Source: Bacillota bacterium (GTDB lineage: Bacteria > Bacillota > Clostridia > Lachnospirales > Anaerotignaceae). From it: a stretch of 64,000 nt of DNA. The notes below the pieces were generated by a model. That model did not search any database, was not told the origin of the DNA, and was given only the letters and a program-made list of their open reading frames with translations. Both the position numbers and the translations under genes were made by a program. The stretch's first letter is position 1, and each line of letters starts with the position of its first letter. Location: contig JAFWDD010000029.1 of NCBI GenBank assembly GCA_017534115.1, positions 1-64,000 of the forward strand. Reading direction: 5' to 3'. Shown here piece after piece: positions 34,051 through 42,160 of the stretch.

Positions 34051-36477
34051 TTATGCCTCTATTGCTGTGCATCCCTCTGCGTCAGTAGCTTTTCTGTTGT
34101 ATTCCATAAGCTTCTTCATAACAAGTCCGTGAACGGAATTTTCGGGATAGTTTCCGTTTTCGTCCTTAACTCCTGCTTCAACACCTGTTAAAAGCTCGAT
34201 TCCCTCGTTAATATGCTTTATGGGATAAATATGGAACTTTTTCGCTTTAACAGCCTCTATGACCTCATCATTAAGCACAAGGTCTCTAATATTGGATTCG
34301 GGAATTATTACTCCCTGTTCTCCTGTGAGCCCTTTTTTTGCGCACAAATCAAAGAATCCTTCAATTTTATACGTTACTCCGCCAATCGCCTGTATTTCTC
34401 CCCACTGGTTTACGGAACCTGTTACCGCAAGCTGCTGGTTTATGGGAAGCCCGGAAAGACTGGATATGATTCCGTAAAGCTCCGTACTGGAAGCGCTGTC
34501 TCCGTCTATTCCGTTATAATTCTGCTCGAAGCAGACTCTGCATGAAAGGCTTAAGGGGAAATCCTGAGCATAGGTCTGTCCCAGATATCCTGTTATGACC
34601 TGAACACCTTTATTATGAGTAGGTCCGCTCATTTCCGCTTCTTTTTCGATATTTATAATTCCGGATTTGCCCACATATGTAGTTACGGTTATTCTGGAAG
34701 GAATGCCAAATGTGCATTCTCCTGTTTCAAGGACTGCAAGACCGTTTATCTGTCCTACTCTGCTTCCTTTTGTATCTATCATAACCACATCCTGGTCATA
34801 CATTTCGGAATATTTTTCCTTAATAAGAGAATTTCTGTAATCCTTTTCGGCTATGGCTTTCTTTATATGTTCGCCGGTTATTAATTTAGCCTCATCCATA
34901 TCCGCCCAAACCTTGGCCTCACAGAGGATCTCGCCCAGATTATTGAAGCAGGTCGAGAATTTGTCCTGTCTCTCCGCCACTCTGGAAGCGTATTCCGCAA
35001 TGCTTGCCACTGCTGAAGCAGAAAATTCAGCCTCAGGCATTTCCTTCTTGGAATAGGATTTTACAAATCTGGCAAGCTTTGAAAGATTCTCGTTGTCATT
35101 ATCCATTTCATAATCGAAATCTGCGCGGATTTTGAACTGTTTTGCAAACTCTTCATCATACTCTCTCAAAAGGAAATAGTGATATGAGCTGCCTATAAGG
35201 ATTACCTTTATATCTACGGGAATGGGATTTGCCTTGAGGGAAGGCATCGCATAGTTTACCATCTGCTCCCTCATGCTTTCTACGGAGATCTCCTTGGTTT
35301 TCAGAACTCTTCTTAAAATCTCCCATGCATGTGCGTTGGAAAGCACATCCACAGCCTGAAGAATAAGATATCCTCCGTTGGCCTTATGGATAAGACCGCC
35401 TTTTATCTTAAGATAGTCTGTTGTAATGTTTCCCAGCTCGTTATCTATTTCAACCTCACCCATAAGGTTATAAAGTGTGGGATTATAGTCTACTATAACG
35501 GGAGCGCCCTTGGTCTCGGAGTTATCCACTATTAGATTAACTTTGTATTTGTTTGTGATATCCTCTGAGCTTTTTTTGGTTACCATGGGAAGGAGTGACG
35601 CCATTGCGTCTTCTTCCTCAGGCTCCTCTTCCGTAAACTCGGAAATATTGTTAAGAACATCCTCTTTTATGCTGTCCAGATGATTTACTACATCGGGATA
35701 TTTTTTATACTTCTTCTGAAGAGCTATAACATGATGTCCTATCGCAAACATACATACTTTGTAATCATATTCATCCGTAGCTTTTTTGGATTCCTTGTCA
35801 AGATTGCGGATATCCCTCATAGTTGCGGCCGCCTGCTCCTGAATAACGTCGGAAGCATCATTTATGCGGGCTTTTGTCTCATCATCCAGCTGGTCAAAAG
35901 CGTCCTCATCGATTGCCTGGCCGTCTATTACGGGCATGAAATATATGCCTGAGCTTGTAGACCTGAGACTGAATCCGTTTTGATCCGCAAATTCGGTAAG
36001 GTTATTTATAAGCTCTTCTCTTTTATCGTCAAATTTTTTAACAATATTGGCTTTTTCCTTATGATAAGCCTCCGTATTTACAGCTTTAAGTATTTCCGTT
36101 GTAAATATGCCGATAAGCACATCCATATCCTTTTTGAACTTTTTGCCTACGCCGGGAGAAAATCTCAACGCTTTGGGGCATTTGGGATCATCAAAGTTAT
36201 ATACATAGCACCAGTCATCGGGCACAGGCTCATTTGCTGCGATTTTCTGCGTTCTGCTCTTCGCGTAGGTAGTTCTTCCTGTTCCGGACGGTCCGGACAT
36301 ATAGATATTATATCCTGTGAATTTTGCCTTCAGTCCGAAATTGAAGGCTTTGATCCCTCTGTCCTGACCTATTATTCCATCATAAGCCTCGATATCGGCT
36401 GTCGTTTTAAATCCCAACAAAGACTCATCGCAGAAATTTTTAAGCTGAGTGTATTCAAGTTCGTATTTAGGATTCAT
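34051..36477 (-). CDS. Lon-like ATP-dependent protease (AAA_32 type)
   Basis: An 808-residue AAA+ protease distinct from classical LonA. Walker A is GPSGTGRTTYAK, with Arg in the usual Lys position; the middle has a long helical insertion and the ILQAVDVLSNAHAWEILRRVL region in the position of Walker B. The C-terminal S16 protease domain shows the catalytic serine in GDSASSTELYG (about residue 650) and lysine in VTYKIEGFF, then GVIIPESNIRDL. No membrane helix. ATG at 36477 with GGGGGG upstream is used rather than an earlier in-frame start at 36510. It follows rimI by 39 bases. Confidence 0.9.
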   Translation of the reverse strand: MNPKYELEYTQLKNFCDESLLGFKTTADIEAYDGIIGQDRGIKAFNFGLKAKFTGYNIYMSGPSGTGRTTYAKSRTQKIAANEPVPDDWCYVYNFDDPKCPKALRFSPGVGKKFKKDMDVLIGIFTTEILKAVNTEAYHKEKANIVKKFDDKREELINNLTEFADQNGFSLRSTSSGIYFMPVIDGQAIDEDAFDQLDDETKARINDASDVIQEQAAATMRDIRNLDKESKKATDEYDYKVCMFAIGHHVIALQKKYKKYPDVVNHLDSIKEDVLNNISEFTEEEPEEEDAMASLLPMVTKKSSEDITNKYKVNLIVDNSETKGAPVIVDYNPTLYNLMGEVEIDNELGNITTDYLKIKGGLIHKANGGYLILQAVDVLSNAHAWEILRRVLKTKEISVESMREQMVNYAMPSLKANPIPVDIKVILIGSSYHYFLLREYDEEFAKQFKIRADFDYEMDNDNENLSKLARFVKSYSKKEMPEAEFSASAVASIAEYASRVAERQDKFSTCFNNLGEILCEAKVWADMDEAKLITGEHIKKAIAEKDYRNSLIKEKYSEMYDQDVVMIDTKGSRVGQINGLAVLETGECTFGIPSRITVTTYVGKSGIINIEKEAEMSGPTHNKGVQVITGYLGQTYAQDFPLSLSCRVCFEQNYNGIDGDSASSTELYGIISSLSGLPINQQLAVTGSVNQWGEIQAIGGVTYKIEGFFDLCAKKGLTGEQGVIIPESNIRDLVLNDEVIEAVKAKKFHIYPIKHINEGIELLTGVEAGVKDENGNYPENSVHGLVMKKLMEYNRKATDAEGCTAIEA

Positions 36478-36516
36478 ATATGTCCCCCCTATCCTTTTAC
36501 TTTTAATCATAAAATC

Positions 36517-36963
36517 TTAATAGTTAAAATATTTCCACATTATTAAAGCATCCTCATGATTATGCTCATAATAATTTTTTCTTACTCCTTCTTCTTCAAA
36601 ACCCAAGCCTTTGTATAGCTTCTGGGCCGTCAGATTATTAACTCCGACTTCCAGTGTAATGCCTATCATTTCTCTTTTCCGGCATTCCTCAAAAAGAGCT
36701 TCCATGAGCTGTTTTCCAATGCCTCTGTTTCTGAATTCTTCCGAAACGGCCACATTTGTTATATGTCCTTCGTTGACAATGTGCCACATCCCGGCATATC
36801 CGACGATCCTGCTGTCTTCTTCGGCAACAAAATACACCGCCATTTTGTTTTGAGCCATCTCATTCTGGAAATCTTTTTTTGTCCAAGGAACATTGAAGCT
36901 TTCTTCTTCTATGCTCCAGACACCGTCCACATCCTCATAGGTCATGGGTCTTATGTCTGCCAT
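36517..36963 (-). CDS. rimI: Ribosomal protein bS18 alanine N-acetyltransferase
   Basis: A 148-residue GNAT acetyltransferase. The acetyl-CoA loop is EEFRNRGIGKQLMEAL, followed by ITLEVGVNNLTAQKLYKGLGFEEEGVRKNYY, the usual RimI ending. It acetylates the N-terminal alanine of ribosomal protein S18. It lies one base after tsaB, the tsaE-tsaB-rimI order being common in Bacillota. Confidence 0.95.
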   Translation of the reverse strand: MADIRPMTYEDVDGVWSIEEESFNVPWTKKDFQNEMAQNKMAVYFVAEEDSRIVGYAGMWHIVNEGHITNVAVSEEFRNRGIGKQLMEALFEECRKREMIGITLEVGVNNLTAQKLYKGLGFEEEGVRKNYYEHNHEDALIMWKYFNY

Positions 36964-36964
36964 T

Positions 36965-37657
36965 TTAAACTTCCTTTTCTTTTTCCAGTCGTTCTCTTTC
37001 TGCCTGCGGCTTTCTGAGATATTCTATTTCAAGTTTATTTATATTTCCCGATAAAATCATTTCCCTCGCAAGAGAGGCCACGCTGCCTGCCCTAGGCATA
37101 TTGCAGGACGGAGGCGCAACGAAAAATTTATTATTTTGCAGTATTGTCTCTTTATGAACCTTTATGCCGTCGCCAATGAAAATGACTTCTTTATTGTATT
37201 CCGCCGCACGGCGCAGCACTTCATCTATATGGAGAGCTTCGTTTTCGCATAATTTAGCAAGCTTTCCATTTTCCCAAGAATAGAACCCGGTATAAACCTC
37301 GCTTCTTCTTGCATCAATTATGGGACAGATTATTTTATCATTATTAAATACGCCGTATGCCAGTGCGTCCAGTGTAGGAACGCCTATAACAGGCTTATTG
37401 AGAGAAAGGCCAAAGCCCTTAGCCGTAGCGGCGCCTATCCTGAGTCCTGTGAAAGAGCCGGGACCCCGGGAGCAGGCGAAATAATCCACCTCGCTGATAT
37501 CAGTTTCCGCACGGCGCAGAATCTCGTCTACCAGAGGCATAACGGTCTGAGAATGGGTAAGCTTGTTATTCAAAATAAATTCGGATAAAATCATTTCATC
37601 CTCAACAAGAGCCGCTCCTGCCACAGTTCCTGATGTTTCAAGCGCAAGTATTTTCAT
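36965..37657 (-). CDS. tsaB: tRNA t6A biosynthesis protein TsaB
   Basis: A 230-residue ASKHA-fold protein needed for threonylcarbamoyl-adenosine at position 37 of ANN-decoding tRNAs. It begins ILALETSGTVAGAAL and has the typical YFACSRGPGSFTGLRIGAATAKGFGLSLNKPVIGVPTLDALA. It scaffolds TsaD and TsaE; tsaD is not in this window. The start overlaps the tsaE stop by four bases. Confidence 0.97.
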   Translation of the reverse strand: MKILALETSGTVAGAALVEDEMILSEFILNNKLTHSQTVMPLVDEILRRAETDISEVDYFACSRGPGSFTGLRIGAATAKGFGLSLNKPVIGVPTLDALAYGVFNNDKIICPIIDARRSEVYTGFYSWENGKLAKLCENEALHIDEVLRRAAEYNKEVIFIGDGIKVHKETILQNNKFFVAPPSCNMPRAGSVASLAREMILSGNINKLEIEYLRKPQAERERLEKEKEV

Positions 37658-38085
37658 TCTTTTAACCCTCTTATTTTTATAAGACGATAATTATCATCTT
37701 TATCAAAATCCTTTTCTATATTTATAAAAATGGTGTCCTCCGGCAGAATGTCCTCTATGATTTCTCCCCATTCCACAAGACAAACGGCCTCGGAACCAAG
37801 CATTTCATCCAGTCCGATTTCAAAGGCTTCATCAGAATCCGAAAGTCTGTAAACATCCATATGATAAAAGTCGATTTCGCCCTTATATTCATTTACTATG
37901 GTAAATGTAGGACTAACTATTTCATCTGCGTTATAGCCCAGCCCTTCGGCAAAACCCTTCGCGAAAACAGTTTTTCCCGCGCCAAGGTCTCCGTCCAGAG
38001 AATAGACTTGCCCTTTTTCGGCTTCGGAACCAAGCGTTTTTCCTAAATTATATGTTTCTTCACTGCTCCAGCTTTCAAAATTCAT
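37654..38085 (-). CDS. tsaE: tRNA t6A biosynthesis ATPase TsaE
   Basis: A 143-residue P-loop ATPase that resets the TsaBD complex between catalytic cycles. Walker A GDLGAGKTVFAKG lies at about 41-53, followed by SPTFTIVNEY and the Walker B-like FYHMDVYRL, then VEWGE. First gene of tsaE-tsaB-rimI. Confidence 0.97.
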   Translation of the reverse strand: MNFESWSSEETYNLGKTLGSEAEKGQVYSLDGDLGAGKTVFAKGFAEGLGYNADEIVSPTFTIVNEYKGEIDFYHMDVYRLSDSDEAFEIGLDEMLGSEAVCLVEWGEIIEDILPEDTIFINIEKDFDKDDNYRLIKIRGLKE

Positions 38086-38129
38086 TTCAAAACCTCTTTT
38101 TAGAAGAATTTAATTACTTTAGTTAATTT

Positions 38130-38158
38130 ATCTTATCACATATGGCAATGAGGTACAA
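38130..38158 (-). promoter_or_regulatory. Promoter of the tsaE operon
   Basis: Minus strand TTGTAC (38153-38158), 17-base spacer, TAAGAT (38130-38135). Confidence 0.6.
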
Positions 38159-38342
38159 CCGTTTAAAGTTTTACAAAATAGTAAAAATCCTTTGGATTTA
38201 ACATTTTTAAAAACTATGGCAAATTTTTTCAAAACAGCGAAAACACCTTGAAAATCAAGGATAATCAGTCAGTTTTGCTCTATAAATACACGATAACGGA
38301 ATAAAAAATTGTTTAATTGTTTCTTAAAATTTAAAAAATGTG

Positions 38343-38371
38343 TTTACAATGTTAAAATTATGTGTTATAGT
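38343..38371 (+). promoter_or_regulatory. Promoter of the M23 peptidase gene
   Basis: TTTACA (38343-38348), 17-base spacer, TATAGT (38366-38371), 35 bases before the ATG. Confidence 0.65.
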
Positions 38372-38491
38372 TGTAACATAAATTTAACAATTATGGAGGA
38401 TATTAAATGTTCAGATCCAAGAAACCTTATGGCATCAGTGTTGAGACATCTAAGACCGCCTCTGAATATTGTAACACAAATTTAACAACTA
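38371..38491 (+). repeat. 23-bp near-identical direct repeat across the peptidase start
   Basis: Copies at 38371-38393 and 38469-38491 share 21 of 23 bases (core AAATTTAACAA preceded by TTGTAACA). The first is just after the -10, the second inside codons 21-29. The 98-bp period and palindromic core TAAATTTA-like character suggest a regulator site, or chance in AT-rich DNA. Confidence 0.5.
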
Positions 38492-39279
38492 CAGAAAAAA
38501 TATTAAAACACATTACCATTGCAGCTATAGCAGGCATAATTAGCTTTTCAACACTGAGCGCTTCAACAGCATTGGCAGACAACAGAAACACAAAAGATTT
38601 ACACTCTTCCAAAGTTACAAATGAAGTTGTAAACGAATCTATTCAGATTTTATCAACCGATTCATTTAAAGACCCTATTTCAGAAATGATGGAAGAGGAA
38701 AAACGTGCCGCAGAAGAAAAAGCATTCCTTGACAGTATTGAGATAATCGCCAAAGATTATTCAGATACCGAGGAACTTAAAGAAGCTCTTATTAAAATGA
38801 GCAAAGAATTTGACATAAGCAATATCACTTTAACCGCAGCTTTCGAAAAAGTGGATGAAATGGCCTCGATTCCCGACTCCGCTCCCGTAGCAGGGCTTAT
38901 AACTTCGAAATTTGGTTACAGGACGGATCCCTTCTCGGGAAGACAGGCTTTCCACTGCGGGCTTGACATACAGAATGAATTTGACTCGGATGTATGCGCG
39001 ACAGCTTACGGCACAGTAATATTTGCCGATTACTACGGCGGATACGGAAACTATGTTCAGGTAGACCACGGAAACGGTATTGTTACATGCTACGGTCACC
39101 TTAACACTTTCAAATGTAAAGTCGGCGACATTGTTTCAGTCGGCACACCCATCGGAACAATGGGACAGACCGGTCAGGCAACAGGAGTTCACGTACATTA
39201 CGAAGTTTGCGTGGACGGAGAAAAGGTTGATCCATTAGAGTATATTTCCGATTTATCGGAGATGACTTTTTTAGAATAA
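38407..39279 (+). CDS. M23 family metallopeptidase (LytM-like)
   Basis: A 290-residue exported cell-wall hydrolase or activator. It has an unusually long cytoplasmic N-terminus of about 30 residues before the hydrophobic segment (35-57, ending ASTALAD), a helical, charged linker (85-150), and a C-terminal M23 domain from FGYRTDPFSG. Zinc ligands are His183 and Asp187 (HCGLD) and His264 in HVH (262-264), with His231 as catalytic partner, so it should be active on peptide cross-links. GGAGG precedes the ATG. Single gene. In sporulating clostridia such proteins also act in engulfment or germination, but nothing specific is visible. Confidence 0.92.
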   Translation: MFRSKKPYGISVETSKTASEYCNTNLTTTEKILKHITIAAIAGIISFSTLSASTALADNRNTKDLHSSKVTNEVVNESIQILSTDSFKDPISEMMEEEKRAAEEKAFLDSIEIIAKDYSDTEELKEALIKMSKEFDISNITLTAAFEKVDEMASIPDSAPVAGLITSKFGYRTDPFSGRQAFHCGLDIQNEFDSDVCATAYGTVIFADYYGGYGNYVQVDHGNGIVTCYGHLNTFKCKVGDIVSVGTPIGTMGQTGQATGVHVHYEVCVDGEKVDPLEYISDLSEMTFLE

Positions 39280-39328
39280 CTATTCCTTTCTTTAAATGCT
39301 TTAAGCGATAAAATTCGCAAGGCCAAAT

Positions 39329-39363
39329 AAAAATGTGACGTTTTGCCAGCGTCACATTTTTAT
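39329..39363. terminator. Bidirectional terminator between M23 peptidase and trmL
   Basis: AAAAATGTGACG pairs perfectly with CGTCACATTTTT around nine bases, giving T runs on both strands for the two convergent genes. Confidence 0.93.
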
Positions 39364-39381
39364 TTTTATGTTCTTTTTTAT

Positions 39382-39876
39382 TTACTCTTTCCACGTGAGT
39401 CTGTGGAGCTTTCCCTGGGTATTCATTCCTTTAAAACCCTGCTGCCTCAATGCCTCATAGAGAATAATCGCGACTGAATTAGAAAGATTCAGGCTCCGCA
39501 AATCTCCCATCATGGGGATTCTTATGCAGGTTTCCTTATAATCCACAAGAATCTCCTCAGGTATGCCCGCAGTCTCTTTTCCAAACATTATAAAATCGTT
39601 TTCAGAATACTCTACTTCTGTATACATCTGCTCTGACTTTGTCGTCGCCATAAATATTTTAGCTCCGGGATTTTTATCGAGAAAATCCTGAAAATTATCA
39701 TAATAATGTATATCCAGGTATTTCCAGTAATCTAATCCCGCTCTTTTCAGATACTTATCGTCTGTCCTGAATCCAAGAGGTCTTATAAGATGAAGCGATG
39801 AACCCGTAACTGCGCAGGTTCTGGAGATATTCCCTGCATTTTGCGGAATTTCGGGTTCCAATAAAACAATATTCAT
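39382..39876 (-). CDS. trmL: tRNA (cytidine/uridine-34-2'-O)-methyltransferase
   Basis: A 164-residue SPOUT methyltransferase that methylates the wobble ribose of tRNA-Leu. It begins MNIVLLEPEIPQNAGNISRTC and has GKETAGIPEEIL and IPMMGDLRSLNLSNSVAIILYEALRQ, the trefoil-knot SAM site. ATG at 39876 with AAGGTAG upstream is preferred over a GTG three codons earlier. Compact single-domain form of normal length. Confidence 0.95.
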   Translation of the reverse strand: MNIVLLEPEIPQNAGNISRTCAVTGSSLHLIRPLGFRTDDKYLKRAGLDYWKYLDIHYYDNFQDFLDKNPGAKIFMATTKSEQMYTEVEYSENDFIMFGKETAGIPEEILVDYKETCIRIPMMGDLRSLNLSNSVAIILYEALRQQGFKGMNTQGKLHRLTWKE

Positions 39877-39906
39877 AAAATACACTACCTTTTTATGCTT
39901 TTTTTG

Positions 39907-39935
39907 TTGACATATAATTCTTTTTATATTATAAT
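39907..39935 (+). promoter_or_regulatory. Promoter of perR, with possible Per box
   Basis: TTGACA (39907-39912), 17-base spacer, TATAAT (39930-39935). The -10 lies in ATTATAATTAAT, part of the Fur/PerR-type inverted repeat TTATAATNATTATAA, suggesting autoregulation. Confidence 0.7.
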
Positions 39936-39976
39936 TAATGCGAACTAATAATATTTAGCATTGGAGAATTATTATT

Positions 39977-40396
39977 ATGAACGCTAATGTTAGCAAAATC
40001 AAACAAGCCGGTTTGAAGGTTACTCCCCAGCGACTGGCAATTTACGATTATCTTGTAAATACAGACTGTCACCCCAGCGCTGATACAATTTATAAAAATC
40101 TGGAAGAAACAACTCCCGGAATGAGCCTGGCAACCGTATATAAAACTTTGGAAGCATTCAAGAAAAACAACCTTGTTATTGAACTCAATGCCGGAGACGG
40201 TTTTGCCAGATATGACGCTATAACTGAAAATCACTCACATATTGTATGCACAAACTGCGGTCGTGTTTACGACCTTTTCCTTCCGGAAACAATGAATATC
40301 AGGGAGCAGATTTCCAATCTTACCAACTTCAAATTGAATGATGAAAGACTTATATTCTACGGAGTATGTCCTTCATGCCAGGCTGATGAAGAATAA
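39977..40396 (+). CDS. Fur-family regulator, probably PerR
   Basis: A 139-residue metal-dependent repressor. Winged helix KVTPQRLAIYDYLV...SLATVYKTLEAFKKNNLV; the structural zinc site is formed by CTNCG and CPSCQ; NHSHIVC gives the regulatory-site histidines and ARYD the conserved aspartate region. The early histidine in TDCHPSADTIY sits where PerR has its oxidisable His37. Overall the pattern suits PerR (Fe/Mn peroxide sensor) better than Fur or Zur, but the metal cannot be proven from sequence. Single gene with strong promoter and terminator. Confidence 0.9.
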   Translation: MNANVSKIKQAGLKVTPQRLAIYDYLVNTDCHPSADTIYKNLEETTPGMSLATVYKTLEAFKKNNLVIELNAGDGFARYDAITENHSHIVCTNCGRVYDLFLPETMNIREQISNLTNFKLNDERLIFYGVCPSCQADEE

Positions 40397-40421
40397 GCTT
40401 TTATTTAAAATTAACCGCAAA

Positions 40422-40458
40422 TTAAGGGAATGAACAATCATTCCCTTAGTTTTTTTTT
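40422..40458 (+). terminator. Terminator of perR
   Basis: TAAGGGAATGA pairs perfectly with TCATTCCCTTA, four-base loop, then G and nine T. Confidence 0.93.
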
Positions 40459-40471
40459 GCACAATTTTGAT

Positions 40472-41641
40472 TTATTTCAGAGAAGAAACAAACATCGCTA
40501 TTTTGCTCAGCGCCCATTTTATATTTTCTACGGAATACGCATAAGAGCATCTGATATGGCCTTCTCCGCTTTCTCCAAATGCGTGTCCGGGAACAGTGGC
40601 CACCTTTTCCTGCATAAGAAGCTTTTCACAGAACTCTTCGCTGGTCATTCCCGTTGACTTGATTGAAGGGAACACATAGAAAGCGCCCTTGGGCTCGAAA
40701 CACTCAAGACCCATCCTGTTAAATTCACTTACCATAAGCCTTCTTCTTATGTCATAGGCTTCCGCCATTTCTTCTATAAAATCATCTCTGTTTTCACACG
40801 TGAGAGCCTCTACGCCAGCGTACTGGCTTGTTGTAGGCGCGCACATGATTATATATTGATGAATTTTGTTCATGTTATCTATGATTTCCGCCGGTCCGGC
40901 AGCATATCCCAGTCTCCAGCCTGTCATGGCAAATGCTTTTGAAAATCCGTTAAGTACGATAGTTCTTTCCTTCATTCCAGGAAACTCCGCTATGGAAACA
41001 TGTTTCGTTCCATAAGTAAGCTCGGCATAAATCTCATCGGAAATAACCAATAAATCATGCTTGATAATAATAGGAACCAGTTTTTCAAGGTCTTCTCTTT
41101 CCATAATAGCTCCCGTGGGATTGTTGGGATAGGAAATAAGGAGCGCTTTGGTCTTTGGCGTTATTTTCGCCTCAAGCTCCTCCGGCTGAAGTCTGAAATC
41201 ATTTTCCATTTTTGTCGAAATAACGACAGGAATACCGCCTGCCATAGTTACACAGGGTTTATATGACACAAAACAGGGTTCCACAACAAGGATTTCATCC
41301 CCTATTTCAGTTATTGCTTTCATAGCAATATCAATTCCTTCACTGGCGCCTACTGTGCAGACGATTTCTTTTTCGGGATCGTAATTTATATTGAATTTTT
41401 CCGATAAATAGCCGCAGATTGCGCTTCGAAGCTCCATAAGTCCCTGATTGGCTGTATAGGATGTCCTTCCCTTTTCAAGTGTCGATATAGCCGCTTCACG
41501 TATATTCCATGGTGTCTCAAAATCCGGCTCGCCTACTCCCAGAGATACTACGTCATCCATATGGCTTGCTATATCGAAAAATTTTCTTATACCTGATTTT
41601 GGCATATTCAAAATGTCTTTATTTACGTATGATTTACTCAT
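40472..41641 (-). CDS. PLP-dependent aminotransferase, class I/II
   Basis: A 389-residue fold-type I aminotransferase of the PatA/aspartate-aminotransferase subgroup. Landmarks: SLGVGEPDFETPWNI, TVGASEGIDIAM, SYPNNPTGAIM (Asn contacting PLP), SDEIYAELTYG (Asp contacting the pyridine N) and the Schiff-base lysine in NGFSKAFAMTGWRLGYAAG. It shares a four-base overlap with the Lrp-family gene upstream, so that regulator probably controls it in response to an amino acid. The substrate is not certain. Confidence 0.94.
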   Translation of the reverse strand: MSKSYVNKDILNMPKSGIRKFFDIASHMDDVVSLGVGEPDFETPWNIREAAISTLEKGRTSYTANQGLMELRSAICGYLSEKFNINYDPEKEIVCTVGASEGIDIAMKAITEIGDEILVVEPCFVSYKPCVTMAGGIPVVISTKMENDFRLQPEELEAKITPKTKALLISYPNNPTGAIMEREDLEKLVPIIIKHDLLVISDEIYAELTYGTKHVSIAEFPGMKERTIVLNGFSKAFAMTGWRLGYAAGPAEIIDNMNKIHQYIIMCAPTTSQYAGVEALTCENRDDFIEEMAEAYDIRRRLMVSEFNRMGLECFEPKGAFYVFPSIKSTGMTSEEFCEKLLMQEKVATVPGHAFGESGEGHIRCSYAYSVENIKWALSKIAMFVSSLK

Positions 41642-42123
41642 GGAGCAATTATCATCCTTTCATCTTTTATTCGGCTCTCTACAAGAATTTTGCCGTGGTC
41701 TTTGTATTTTTTCAGCACGAAATGTGTGGCTGTGCTGATTACAGAATCTATTGTAGAAAGCTTATCCGATACAAAAAACGCAACATCTTTAAGGGTTCTG
41801 CCTTCTATGTTTACGAGTAAATCATAGGCTCCGGAAATAAGATAAACGCTTTTTACTTCTTTAAATCTGTATATTCTTTCAGCTATTTTATCAAAACCGT
41901 TTCCTCTCTGGGGAGTTACTCTTACCTCGATAAGGGCAGTAACGAAATCCTTCTCCGTTCTGTCCCAGTTTATGAGAGCCGTATATCCGCAGATAACCTT
42001 TTCGTTTTCAAGCATTCTGATTTCGGCTTCAACGTCTTCTTCTTTTTCTCCGAGAATAGCCGCTATGTCAGAAACCGTAAATTTCGCGTTTCTATCTAAT
42101 AATTCAAGAATTTTTGTTCTCAT
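41638..42123 (-). CDS. Lrp/AsnC-family regulator
   Basis: A 161-residue feast/famine regulator: N-terminal helix-turn-helix (ILELLDRNAKFTVSDIAAILGEKEEDVEAEI) and a C-terminal RAM ligand-binding domain (VTALIEVRVTPQRGNGFDKIAERIYRFKEVKSVYLISGAYDLLVNIEG). Such proteins form octamers that sense amino acids. Overlap with the aminotransferase gene indicates co-transcription. It starts 37 bases after the VanW gene. Confidence 0.94.
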   Translation of the reverse strand: MRTKILELLDRNAKFTVSDIAAILGEKEEDVEAEIRMLENEKVICGYTALINWDRTEKDFVTALIEVRVTPQRGNGFDKIAERIYRFKEVKSVYLISGAYDLLVNIEGRTLKDVAFFVSDKLSTIDSVISTATHFVLKKYKDHGKILVESRIKDERMIIAP

Positions 42124-42160
42124 TTAAATACCTCCATGAAATCAGTTAAATTATATAGAA

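Larger units (their letters stand above)
38086..38406. other. Divergent intergenic region tsaE / M23 peptidase
   Basis: 321 AT-rich bases holding one promoter on each strand (38130-38158 minus, 38343-38371 plus), a short palindrome CCTTGAAAATCAAGG near 38240, and one copy of a 23-bp repeat next to the peptidase start. No gene seen. Confidence 0.6.
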
